A stretch of 35,198 nt of DNA, from positions 1 to 35,198 of the forward strand of contig JAFAMB010000019.1 in the NCBI GenBank assembly GCA_019233825.1, read 5' to 3'. The DNA is from Verrucomicrobiota bacterium (GTDB taxonomy: Bacteria; Verrucomicrobiota; Verrucomicrobiia; Chthoniobacterales; JAFAMB01). A program made the translations under genes and the position numbers. Positions 27,104-35,198 of this stretch are shown here, one piece after another. The notes below the pieces were generated by a model that searched no databases, was not told the origin of the DNA, and worked only from the letters and a program-made list of their open reading frames with translations. Positions within the stretch are counted from its first letter, which is position 1. Each line of letters opens with the position of its first letter.

Positions 27104-27112
27104 GACGACCCA

Positions 27113-27754
27113 ATGCCGACCATCAACTACGCCAGCAAGGAGATCCAATTCAAGATCGTGTACTACGGCGCCGCGCTCTGTGGAAAGACCACCAACCTGG
27201 TGTACATCCATTCCCGAATCGCGCCCGCATACAGAGGCGATCTGGTGTCGCTCGCAACGGCGGCGGATCGCACATTGTTTTTTGATTTTCTGCCTTTGAG
27301 CGCTGTCGTACTCCAAGGGTTCAAAACCAAATTCCAGCTGTATACCGTCCCTGGACAGGTCATCTACAACGCCACCCGGCAACTCGTGTTGCGGAACGTC
27401 GACGGGGTTGTGTTCGTGGCGGACTCTCAGTGGGATAAGATGGAAGAAAACGTTGAGAGCTTTCGCAATCTTGAGCAAAACCTCCAGAAGCAAAGCCTTT
27501 CGCTTGATGTGGTTCCGTACGTCCTGCAGTTAAACAAGCGAGACCTTCAAGATGTGGCTCCGACAAACTACCTCCAGTACCTGCTAAACAACCGGAAAAG
27601 GCGGGTGCAAAGTTTCGAATCGATAGCCAGCATCGGTGTAAATGTCTTTTCTACGTTGGACGCGGTCACCCAGCTGCTGTTACACAAGTTTAACCGGGAA
27701 CGAGGGAAGCTCCTCGCGGGACCTGGAGGTGGGGGTGCGGTTAGAGACCGCTGA
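27113..27754 (+). CDS. MglA-like small Ras-superfamily GTPase
   Basis: FKIVYYGAALCGKTTNLVYIH (P-loop), LYTVPGQVIYNATRQLVLRNVDGVVFVADSQ, LQLNKRDL (NKRD). Confidence 0.92.
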   Translation: MPTINYASKEIQFKIVYYGAALCGKTTNLVYIHSRIAPAYRGDLVSLATAADRTLFFDFLPLSAVVLQGFKTKFQLYTVPGQVIYNATRQLVLRNVDGVVFVADSQWDKMEENVESFRNLEQNLQKQSLSLDVVPYVLQLNKRDLQDVAPTNYLQYLLNNRKRRVQSFESIASIGVNVFSTLDAVTQLLLHKFNRERGKLLAGPGGGGAVRDR

Positions 27755-27823
27755 TAGGAAAACGCCGGGAACGCTCACTGACACTCTCTTGCAGGCCGCT
27801 CGATGCTCATCTATTAGTTCCCG

Positions 27824-28489
27824 ATGATCGACTACATGCAAAAAGGGGGGCCACTGATGTGGCTCATCCTGGTTTGTAGCGTTGTTTCCATCGCGGTCTT
27901 TGCCGAGCGGCTGCTTTACTTTCATCGTGCAACCATTAACCTGGGCGAATTTCTGCAGGGTCTATCCAATTTAATCAGGAGGCGAAACCTGGCGGAAGCG
28001 CGCGTTGAATGCCAGGCAACGTCCGTGCCCGTTACTAGAGTTATCCACGCGGCGCTCATCCGACACCGTCTGCCGCGAACGGAACTCCGGGAGATTGTTA
28101 AGGAGGCCGGGCAGTTGGAGGTTCCTCGGCTAGAGCACAATCTCGGCGTTCTCGTTGCCATCAGCTACATCTGCCCGCTCATCGGGTTACTTGGCACAGT
28201 CACTGGGCTGATTCAGACATTCGTACAATTGTCTGCAAATAACGGTTACGCGACTCTGGCGGACGTTTCGGGAGGTGTCTACCAGAGTTTGTTGACCACT
28301 GCCGCCGGCCTGGTCGTGGCGATTCCAACCATCCTCGCTTATAGCCACCTCTCCGCGCGCCTGAACGCTTTGATTCACGACATGGAACGAGCCGGCATCG
28401 AAGTAGTTAATCTGCTTTCCGAGAGCGAAATCGATTCATCCATTATTGAATTCGCTTCGGAGTCACCGGCGGCCAGAGAGCATCGATGA
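27824..28489 (+). CDS. MotA/TolQ/ExbB proton channel family protein
   Basis: GGPLMWLILVCSVVSIAVFAERLLYFHR; ISYICPLIGLLGTVTGLIQTF; VYQSLLTTAAGLVVAIPTILAYSHL. Confidence 0.93.
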   Translation: MIDYMQKGGPLMWLILVCSVVSIAVFAERLLYFHRATINLGEFLQGLSNLIRRRNLAEARVECQATSVPVTRVIHAALIRHRLPRTELREIVKEAGQLEVPRLEHNLGVLVAISYICPLIGLLGTVTGLIQTFVQLSANNGYATLADVSGGVYQSLLTTAAGLVVAIPTILAYSHLSARLNALIHDMERAGIEVVNLLSESEIDSSIIEFASESPAAREHR

Positions 28490-28887
28490 AACTGACCAGA
28501 TCTATCCACCTTAATCCTTTCCTGATCTTCATCATTCCGTTGGTGGATCTTTTTTTCCTGCTGCTGCTGCTTTTTCTCGTCAGCTCCACCTTTCTGCTCC
28601 ATCCCGGAATCAGCGTGAATCTCCCCTTCTCCAAGTTCACGCTCGGACCGCAAAACAATCCGGTGATTGTTAGCATTACAGCCGGCCCTTTTCCGCTGAT
28701 CTACTATCGAGATCAACAGATAAGTCCGGAGGAGCTCGCACGTCGGTTGGCAGAGGATCATGCCGCGGATCGATCGATTATAATCCAGGCTGATCGTCTA
28801 ACTCCCCAAGGATCTGTCATCGAAGTGATGAATCTTTGCCTCGAAAAGGGTTATTCGGTCGTACTTGCAACGTCGCCACAAAAATGA
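28486..28887 (+). CDS. ExbD/TolR family biopolymer transport protein
   Basis: Single TM with conserved Asp (IIPLVDLFFLLLLLFLVSS); ATGA overlap with the ExbB-like gene. Confidence 0.85.
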   Translation: MKLTRSIHLNPFLIFIIPLVDLFFLLLLLFLVSSTFLLHPGISVNLPFSKFTLGPQNNPVIVSITAGPFPLIYYRDQQISPEELARRLAEDHAADRSIIIQADRLTPQGSVIEVMNLCLEKGYSVVLATSPQK

Positions 28888-29606
28888 GTCAGCAGGAAGC
28901 GTGCTTTATCTTCGATTGGCGAAGAAGCCGATGGGATTATAGACTGCCTCTGCTGATCGCACTCTCACTCTTCGGGCACGTCTTCTGTTTTTATATTTTC
29001 CACGTGGTCTATCCGACGACCACAACGCTCCTTCCACCCTCAGCACAAGTGACGGTGCTGGATCCGAACAATCCGCAGGATAGAAACTTGCTGGATTGGG
29101 TCGAAATGAACAATCCGGCAAACGTCAGCGCACCCAGGTTCAATCCGCGTCTGGTTGCGCAATTGACGCCGCGGTACAAGCCCATTTTTTCCAGCCTCTC
29201 GGTTGAGTTGAAAACCTCAGATTCTTCCGGGACGCGAGAGCAGGCCATCCCATCGATTTTCTCCCCCGAGGCGCTTCTGCCAATGCGGTCGCGACCGGCG
29301 CAAGCGGCTCCCACGAAAATGTTCTCCAGCCGACTGGAGATCGCTTCAACTCTACAAGCGCGCGCGCCGGTTTCCCTGCCGGCGTTACCGGCGGCTGTCA
29401 CGCTTTCGGAGCCCACCTCACTTTTTATTGGCGTTGATCCTGACGGAGAAGTCGATTTTGTTTTTCTACGCCAATCGAGCGGAATTGGTCAACTTGATCA
29501 GAAAGCAGAGGAATTCATTCGAACGGTAAAATTCAAGCCGGAACCGCGCAGAGATTGGGGAGTGATTACGTTGCACTGGGGAGGGACCGGCCGTGATTCG
29601 CGTTGA
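28884..29606 (+). CDS. TonB-like energy transducer
   Basis: N-terminal TM (LPLLIALSLFGHVFCFYIFHVV), Pro-rich linker, C-terminal TonB-like SLFIGVDPDGEVDFVFLRQSSGIGQLDQKAEEFIRTVKFKPEPRRDWGVITLHW; ATGA overlap with the ExbD-like gene. Confidence 0.75.
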   Translation: MSQQEACFIFDWRRSRWDYRLPLLIALSLFGHVFCFYIFHVVYPTTTTLLPPSAQVTVLDPNNPQDRNLLDWVEMNNPANVSAPRFNPRLVAQLTPRYKPIFSSLSVELKTSDSSGTREQAIPSIFSPEALLPMRSRPAQAAPTKMFSSRLEIASTLQARAPVSLPALPAAVTLSEPTSLFIGVDPDGEVDFVFLRQSSGIGQLDQKAEEFIRTVKFKPEPRRDWGVITLHWGGTGRDSR

Positions 29607-29832
29607 GCTGCCGGTGCTGGTTTTCATCTATCTCTTCGTTTTCCTTGCCGCGGTCTTTTCGCTTTGGATTGCGTACGAGTGGCTCCGTGTACGCCGCGAG
29701 AAAGAGACCTTGCGTTACCGGGTTCAATGCACCATTTGTGCCTCTATTTTCGAAGATAAAACCAACACTCTGCTGCCGCGATGCCCTCGCTGCGGCAGTT
29801 TGAACGAGAGATTTAGAATTGGAGGACTCTAA
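29593..29832 (+). CDS. Small membrane-anchored zinc-ribbon protein
   Basis: GTG start; one TM (LVFIYLFVFLAAVFSLWIAYEWL) then CTIC...CPRC; overlaps the preceding gene by 14 bp. Confidence 0.7.
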   Translation: MIRVELPVLVFIYLFVFLAAVFSLWIAYEWLRVRREKETLRYRVQCTICASIFEDKTNTLLPRCPRCGSLNERFRIGGL

Positions 29833-29836
29833 CCTT

Positions 29837-31021
29837 ATGGCCATGTTCATCGGGCGAAATCGAAAGGCCCGGACAACCTACGGTTTCGACGAAATCGCTC
29901 TGGTTCCCGGCACGGTGACCATCAATCCGAACGAAGTTGATATCGCATTCAGCTTGCCGCGCAAAGATGCGGAGCCACTCAGACTCGCGATTCCGATTCT
30001 GGCCAGCGCGATGGACGGAGTCGTTGACGTGCCTTTCGCGATTGAGATGGGTAGACTGGGCGGACTAGCGGTATTGAACCTCGAGGGGGTCCAAACCCGA
30101 TACAAAAACCCGGCGGAGGTCCTTTTGACCGTCTTGGAAGCAGACAAGGAACGGGTGACGGGTCTCCTGCAAAAAATCTACCAGGAACCGGTCCGGGAAG
30201 ATTTGATTGCCGCACGCATTAGGGAGATCAAGGACGCCGGTGTCATCGCCGCGGTCAGTTCGATCCCGCAAAAGGCGGAGCGCTATGGACGTATCGCTCA
30301 GGAGGCAGGCGTTGATGTGTTTGTCGTCCAGAGCACCGTCTCTACTGTCCGGCATATTTCGACCGAATACAAATCACTCGACCTCAAGGACTTTTGCCAA
30401 GAGATGAAGTGCCCGGTGATTGTCGGTAACACCGTCGGCTATGATGTGACCCTGGAAATCATCGAATGCGGTGTGGCGGGGGCGCTCATCGGTGTGGGAC
30501 CTGGCGCTGCCTGTACCTCCCGCGGTGTCCTGGGTCTGGGTGTACCGCAAGTAACCGCCACGATCGACTGTGCGGCCGCACGCGATCACCACTACAAGAA
30601 GACGGGTTGCTATGTACCGATTATCACGGACGGCGGAATGAGCAACGGAGGCGACGTTTGCAAGGCCTTCGCTTGCGGCGCGGATGCGGTCATGATCGGC
30701 AGCGCGTTCGCGAAAGCCATCGAAGCGCCCGGGAGGGGATACCACTGGGGGATGGCAACACCCCACGCCAATCTGCCACGGGGTACACGTATCCGGGTCG
30801 GAACGACTGGCCCGCTGCGGCAGATCCTTTTCGGCCCGGCAGATGTTGATGATGGAAGTCAGAATCTCGTGGGAGCGATTACGACCTGCATGGGCAACGT
30901 CGGTGCTGCTAATCTTCGTGAGTTCCAGGAAACGGAAATCATTATCGCACCCTCGATTCGAACCGAAGGAAAACTCTTCCAGCAAGTACAAATGGTAGGG
31001 ATGGGCTCCAGGAACTCTTGA
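29837..31021 (+). CDS. IMP dehydrogenase-related protein (GuaB3-like, no CBS domains)
   Basis: ILASAMDGVVDVPFAIEMGRLGGLAVLNLEG, GALIGVGPGAACTSRGVLGLGVPQVTA, PIITDGGMSNGGDVCKAFACGADAVMIGSAFA. ggaggactctaaccttATG gives a good ribosome-binding site. Confidence 0.88.
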   Translation: MAMFIGRNRKARTTYGFDEIALVPGTVTINPNEVDIAFSLPRKDAEPLRLAIPILASAMDGVVDVPFAIEMGRLGGLAVLNLEGVQTRYKNPAEVLLTVLEADKERVTGLLQKIYQEPVREDLIAARIREIKDAGVIAAVSSIPQKAERYGRIAQEAGVDVFVVQSTVSTVRHISTEYKSLDLKDFCQEMKCPVIVGNTVGYDVTLEIIECGVAGALIGVGPGAACTSRGVLGLGVPQVTATIDCAAARDHHYKKTGCYVPIITDGGMSNGGDVCKAFACGADAVMIGSAFAKAIEAPGRGYHWGMATPHANLPRGTRIRVGTTGPLRQILFGPADVDDGSQNLVGAITTCMGNVGAANLREFQETEIIIAPSIRTEGKLFQQVQMVGMGSRNS

Positions 31022-31091
31022 CTCCCGATTTGATGATTAGATTTCTGTTGCTTAACCGAAGATTGCAGTCTAACGCCGTATCACAGTGCTC

Positions 31092-32339
31092 ATGAGCAAC
31101 CGACGAGTCGTTATAACCGGTATTGGAGTGGTATCCCCCCTCGGAAGCGATCTGAAATCGTTTTGGGAAAATTTGGTGAACGGCAAGAGCGGCGTTCGCC
31201 GGATTACCCAGTTCGATGCTTCTACCTTTGACTGCCAAATTGCGGGTGAGGTCATGGATTTCAATCCGTCGTTGTATTTCAAGAATCCTAAGGACGTCCG
31301 GCGCGCTGATCGATTCTCACAATTCGCAATGGCATCAGCTAAACTAGCGCTCGAAGACAGCGGGCTGGACCTGGAGAAAGTCGATCGCAGCCGATTCGGT
31401 GTGCTCGTGGGAAGCGGCATCGGGGGTCTTAAGACTCTCGAAGATCAACACACAGTTCTCATGAACAAGGGTGCTTCCCGAGTCTCTCCATTCATGGTTC
31501 CGATGATGATCGTAAACATGGCGAGCGGCCTGATCTCTATGGAGTACGGCCTCGAGGGACCCAATTTCTCAATCGTAACCGCCTGCGCCACAGCGGCTAA
31601 CTCGATTGGAGAAGCCTGGCGGATGATCCGATACGGGGACGCGGACATCTTTCTGGCGGGTGGATCGGAAGCCGTCATTTCCCGGCTGGGGATAGCCGGC
31701 TTTTGCTCGATGCGGGCGATGAGCACCCGGAATGACGAACCCGAGAAAGCATCGCGCCCCTTCGATCGCGATCGGGATGGATTCGTGATGGGCGAGGGCG
31801 CTGGAATTCTTGTTCTTGAGGAATACGAAATAGCGAAGGCGCGCGGTGCGCAAATCTATTGCGAACTGGCCGGATATGGTCTTACCGCAGACGCTTATCA
31901 TATGACCGCCCCGCGACCGGACGGCAAAACCGTGGCTCGCGCAATGCGGTTAGCCTTGGAATACGCCGGCGCGAACGTGACTGAGGTGGACTACATCAAC
32001 GCGCACGCAACTTCTACGGGTGTCGGAGATATTTGCGAGAGCAACGCGGTCAAGCTGCTGGCGGGCGACTATGCAAAGAACGGCCTTCTGGTGAGTTCCA
32101 CGAAGTCTATGACCGGGCATTTGCTCGGGGGTGCCGGAGGCGTGGAAAGTGCCGTCTGCGTCCTCACAATCAAACACGGAGTCGTTCCGCCAACGATCAA
32201 TTTGGACAATCCGGATCCGGAATGCGATCTCGACTATGTTCCAAAAGTGGCGCGAGAAAAAGGCGTTGGCCTGGCGCTGAATAACTCCTTTGGATTTGGC
32301 GGACATAATGCAACGCTGGCGTTCCGCGCGTTGCGTTAG
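31092..32339 (+). CDS. fabF: 3-oxoacyl-[ACP] synthase II
   Basis: RRVVITGIGVVSPLG; active-site FSIVTACATAANSIGEAW; INAHATSTGVGD; SSTKSMTGHLLGGAGGVES; NNSFGFGGHNATLAF. Confidence 0.96.
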   Translation: MSNRRVVITGIGVVSPLGSDLKSFWENLVNGKSGVRRITQFDASTFDCQIAGEVMDFNPSLYFKNPKDVRRADRFSQFAMASAKLALEDSGLDLEKVDRSRFGVLVGSGIGGLKTLEDQHTVLMNKGASRVSPFMVPMMIVNMASGLISMEYGLEGPNFSIVTACATAANSIGEAWRMIRYGDADIFLAGGSEAVISRLGIAGFCSMRAMSTRNDEPEKASRPFDRDRDGFVMGEGAGILVLEEYEIAKARGAQIYCELAGYGLTADAYHMTAPRPDGKTVARAMRLALEYAGANVTEVDYINAHATSTGVGDICESNAVKLLAGDYAKNGLLVSSTKSMTGHLLGGAGGVESAVCVLTIKHGVVPPTINLDNPDPECDLDYVPKVAREKGVGLALNNSFGFGGHNATLAFRALR

Positions 32340-32340
32340 C

Positions 32341-32432
32341 CGGTAGGGTCGCGCTCCCGCGCCACCGGGCTACCCGCGTAAATACCCGTGATTCTGCCTC
32401 AACGCCAATCGCGCGGGAGCGCGACCCTACCG
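32341..32432. repeat. 92-bp palindromic element with perfect 22-bp terminal inverted repeats
   Basis: cggtagggtcgcgctcccgcgc (32341-32362) and gcgcgggagcgcgaccctaccg (32411-32432); starts 1 bp after the fabF stop. Confidence 0.92.
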
Positions 32433-33289
32433 TGCTTTTCAGCTTGAACAAATACGTTCTTCTGCTAATCGCGACGGCGATCCTCTGGTCATTGGGCGGC
32501 GTGCTCATCAAATCCATCGACTGGACGCCTGTCGCGATAGCCGGTAGCCGGAGCTTGATCGCTGCGCTGGTCATTAGCCTCGTGATGCCTGGCGTCCTTC
32601 AAAAGATCTCGCGGCAGTCTGTCCCGGGGGCATTCGCCTATGCCGCAACGGTTATTCTTTTTGTTGTTGCCACGAAGCTGACGACGGCGGCTAATGCGAT
32701 TTTCCTTCAGTACACGGCGCCAATCTATATCGCGATGATCGGTCCCTGGTTTTTGCGCGAAAGCACGAGTTGGCAGGATTGGTTGCTGATCCTGCTCGCC
32801 CTTGCCGGGGTCGCTCTTTTCTTTCTCGATCAACTCAGTCTACAAGGTCTTTCGGGAATAGTTGCTGCGCTCGGCAGCGGTTTTTCCTTCGCCTGGCTAA
32901 CAATCCTTATGCGTCATCAGCGAGCGGCCTCGCCTGAGGCAGTCGTACTTCTGGGCAACGTGATTACCTTCCTGTTTGCGTTGCCTTGGATGTTTCCCGT
33001 CACGAAAATCGAGCAGAACGGGCCCTGGCTGCTTGTGCTGGGCATTGTACAATTGACGATTCCATATCTGATTTATTCTGCAGCGATTCGCCACGTCCGT
33101 GCCCTTGATGCGTCCATTATCGGCATCATTGAACCGATCCTAAATCCGATCTGGGTGATGCTCGTCACGAACGAACGTCCAGCATTCTGGTCGATTGTAG
33201 GCGGGTCGATCGTTTTGGCCACCACTCTCGCCAGAAGTCTGATCGCCTCTCGGAATGAGCAGCCGATCGGGAACCCTCCGAACGGATAG
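32432..33289 (+). CDS. EamA/DMT-family permease
   Basis: Two 5-TM EamA repeats: LLIATAILWSLGGVLIKSIDWTPVAIAGSRSLIAAL and GLSGIVAALGSGFSFAWLTILMR...IGIIEPILNPIWVMLVTNERPAFWSIVGGSIVLATTLA. Exact start uncertain (GTG at 32432 or TTG at 32444). Confidence 0.9.
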   Translation: MLFSLNKYVLLLIATAILWSLGGVLIKSIDWTPVAIAGSRSLIAALVISLVMPGVLQKISRQSVPGAFAYAATVILFVVATKLTTAANAIFLQYTAPIYIAMIGPWFLRESTSWQDWLLILLALAGVALFFLDQLSLQGLSGIVAALGSGFSFAWLTILMRHQRAASPEAVVLLGNVITFLFALPWMFPVTKIEQNGPWLLVLGIVQLTIPYLIYSAAIRHVRALDASIIGIIEPILNPIWVMLVTNERPAFWSIVGGSIVLATTLARSLIASRNEQPIGNPPNG

Positions 33290-33301
33290 CTAGCTACCTA
33301 C

Positions 33302-34561
33302 CTAAACTTTCACCCGTTCGATGTGCGCTCCGAGTTCTCCGAGTTTATCATCGAGCATCTCGTAGCCGCGATCGATGTGGTAAACGCGATTGATCTCCGT
33401 CTTTCCCTCCGCCAGCAAGCCTGCCAGCACCAAGGCGGCCGAAGCGCGGAGGTCGCTGGCCATAACCGGCGCACCACTCAAACTATCCACTCCCCGAATT
33501 TTCGCCGTAGCCCCATCCAGTTCGATCGCAGCACCCATGCGTTTTAACTCAGAAATGTGCATGAAACGCTGGGGGAAGATGCTTTCGGTCACCGAGCTCT
33601 CACCGGGGGCAGTCGCCAGGAGGGCACACATTTGAGCTTGCATATCCGTCGGGAACCCTGGATACGGTTGAGTCTTCAGGTGCAGCGACTTGAGACTTCC
33701 GTTCGCATGAATAGTCAGTACACCGTTGGCACCGCCCACATAAAATCCGCAAGCCAGAAGGGCATCGGTTAGCGCAGCCAAGTGGTCAAATCTGACCCGA
33801 TTGATGGTGACTTTGCCACCTGCAATCGCACCGGCAATAAGAAAAGTTCCCGCTTCGATCCGATCCGGGATCACCTCGTGCTCTGCGCCGTGTAATTCTT
33901 TGACGCCCTCGATCACGATTTGCGAACTACCCGCTCCGGTGATTTGCGCACCCATTTTGTTAAGAAAATTTGCGAGATCGACAACCTCCGGCTCGCGTGC
34001 CGCGTCTTCAATGATCGTCGTGCCGTCGGCAAGAACCGCAGCCATCATGACGTTGTCCGTGCCCAGGACCGTCGTGCCGAATTTCCCTTTCAGCGAAATC
34101 GTCGCTCCATGAAGCGATGGAGCCAGTACTTTGACGTTACCTCCATGGACGCGCACCGCGGCGCCTAGCGCTTCAAAGCCCCGAAGATGCAGGTCAATCG
34201 GGCGGTCGCCAATCACGCAGCCACCCGGCAATGAAACCGTCGCTTCCTTTTCCCGGCCCAGGAGCGGTCCCAATACGCAAATCGAAGCGCGCATTTTACG
34301 AACAATTTCGTAAGGAGCAACGCTTTTGACCTCTTCGGCTTTCACAGTCACGACACCGCTGGCACGCTCCACCTCCGCTCCCAGGTGTGCGAGGATCTGG
34401 AGCATATAGTGCACGTCGCTTAGATCCGGCACACGCTGGATCACGCAGGGATCCTTAGTCAGAAGCGTAGCGGCCAGAATCGGCAAAGCCGAGTTCTTCG
34501 ACCCGCTAATTTTAACCGTTCCCGTCAAAGGGTGCCCACCATGAATGATGATTTTATCCAT
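33302..34561 (-). CDS. murA: UDP-N-acetylglucosamine 1-carboxyvinyltransferase
   Basis: IHGGHPLTGTVKISGSKNSALPILAATLL; active-site Cys in SLPGGCVIGDRPIDLHLRGFEALGA; GTFLIAGAIAGG; DLRASAALVLAGLLAEG. Confidence 0.97.
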   Translation of the reverse strand: MDKIIIHGGHPLTGTVKISGSKNSALPILAATLLTKDPCVIQRVPDLSDVHYMLQILAHLGAEVERASGVVTVKAEEVKSVAPYEIVRKMRASICVLGPLLGREKEATVSLPGGCVIGDRPIDLHLRGFEALGAAVRVHGGNVKVLAPSLHGATISLKGKFGTTVLGTDNVMMAAVLADGTTIIEDAAREPEVVDLANFLNKMGAQITGAGSSQIVIEGVKELHGAEHEVIPDRIEAGTFLIAGAIAGGKVTINRVRFDHLAALTDALLACGFYVGGANGVLTIHANGSLKSLHLKTQPYPGFPTDMQAQMCALLATAPGESSVTESIFPQRFMHISELKRMGAAIELDGATAKIRGVDSLSGAPVMASDLRASAALVLAGLLAEGKTEINRVYHIDRGYEMLDDKLGELGAHIERVKV

Positions 34562-35198
34562 ACTTGGCGATAAGAACCCGTTCGACTCCTTGGTAGTCTT
34601 TCATAATTGAGAGGTCCCGACAGTTTTGGCGAGCCAAAAAATCAGATACCCCCTTCGCCTGACCTTGCCCAAGCTCAAGAGCAACGACACCGTTTGACGC
34701 TATTTTACCAGGGATCGATTCAATCAATCTTTTGACAATCGCCAATCCATCTTCGCCCCCGTCAAGGGCCAAGGCGGGATCGAATCGCACCTCGCGTTGC
34801 AACCCTGGAATATCCGCTGTGGGGATGTAAGGAAGGTTTGCCACGATCCAGTCAAACGATCCATCGATCTGCTCGAGCAGATCCGAACGGCGGAACACAA
34901 TTCGGTGCGACGCTCCAAGTCTCTCAGCGTTTTCCTGAGCCAACGCGAGCGCATCATTCGAGATATCACCAGCAACCACCTCAAGTTCCGGCTGTTCCAA
35001 CGCAAAGGTGATCGCCAGAATACCGCTACCCGTACCGACATCCACCAGGCGAGTTGCCTTGGACTCCCGAGTCGCGAGCTTCTTTAGCACCACCTCAACC
35101 AGGAGCTCGGTATCTGAGCGCGGGATTAAAGCTCGGCGATCCGTTTTGAAGGTGCGACCAAAAAAATCCCAGTGACCCAAAAGATGTTGCAGGGGCTC
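34554..35198 (-). CDS. prmC: Peptide chain release factor N(5)-glutamine methyltransferase PrmC, partial (5' end outside the window)
   Basis: The frame stays open to the right edge (EPLQHLLGHWDFFGRTFKTDRRALIPRSDTELLVE), LVDVGTGSGILAITFALE, DWIVANLPYIP. Overlaps murA by 8 bp. Confidence 0.9.
   Translation of the reverse strand, partial: EPLQHLLGHWDFFGRTFKTDRRALIPRSDTELLVEVVLKKLATRESKATRLVDVGTGSGILAITFALEQPELEVVAGDISNDALALAQENAERLGASHRIVFRRSDLLEQIDGSFDWIVANLPYIPTADIPGLQREVRFDPALALDGGEDGLAIVKRLIESIPGKIASNGVVALELGQGQAKGVSDFLARQNCRDLSIMKDYQGVERVLIAKYG

Noticed and set aside
28191-28210. Additional TGGCAC hits (e.g. tggcacagtcactggg, tggcacaattggttt at about 12172)
   Set aside because: Inside coding sequences and lacking a correctly spaced GC at -12.

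Overview
The 35.2 kb window looks like a bacterial chromosome segment. The style suggests Verrucomicrobiota or a relative, but that is inference only. It is densely coding, with about 30 supportable genes. Contents in order: a partial tRNA; a frame-disrupted kdgT-like permease gene; amt-PII with a strong sigma-54 type promoter; a fused two-domain AsnC/siroheme-decarboxylase-like protein; rlmH; an M1 aminopeptidase homologue that has lost catalytic motifs; gatB; aroC; an M29-like aminopeptidase; an OvoA-C-type methyltransferase; a BsuPI-domain lipoprotein; M23 and L,D-transpeptidase family envelope enzymes; a coupled cbiX / DR2241-like / amidohydrolase / D,D-carboxypeptidase cluster; an NtrC-like regulator with an aberrant GAFTGA loop next to rpoN; a collinear Roadblock-protein / MglA-like GTPase / ExbB / ExbD / TonB-like / zinc-ribbon cassette; then guaB3-like IMPDH, fabF, an EamA transporter, murA and partial prmC. 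The best candidate for an undescribed system is the GTPase plus proton-channel cassette at 25.3-29.8 kb. Other notable points are the M1 pseudoenzyme, the DAFPGA regulator beside rpoN, and several families of palindromic intergenic repeats. All calls are by eye; no database search was run.
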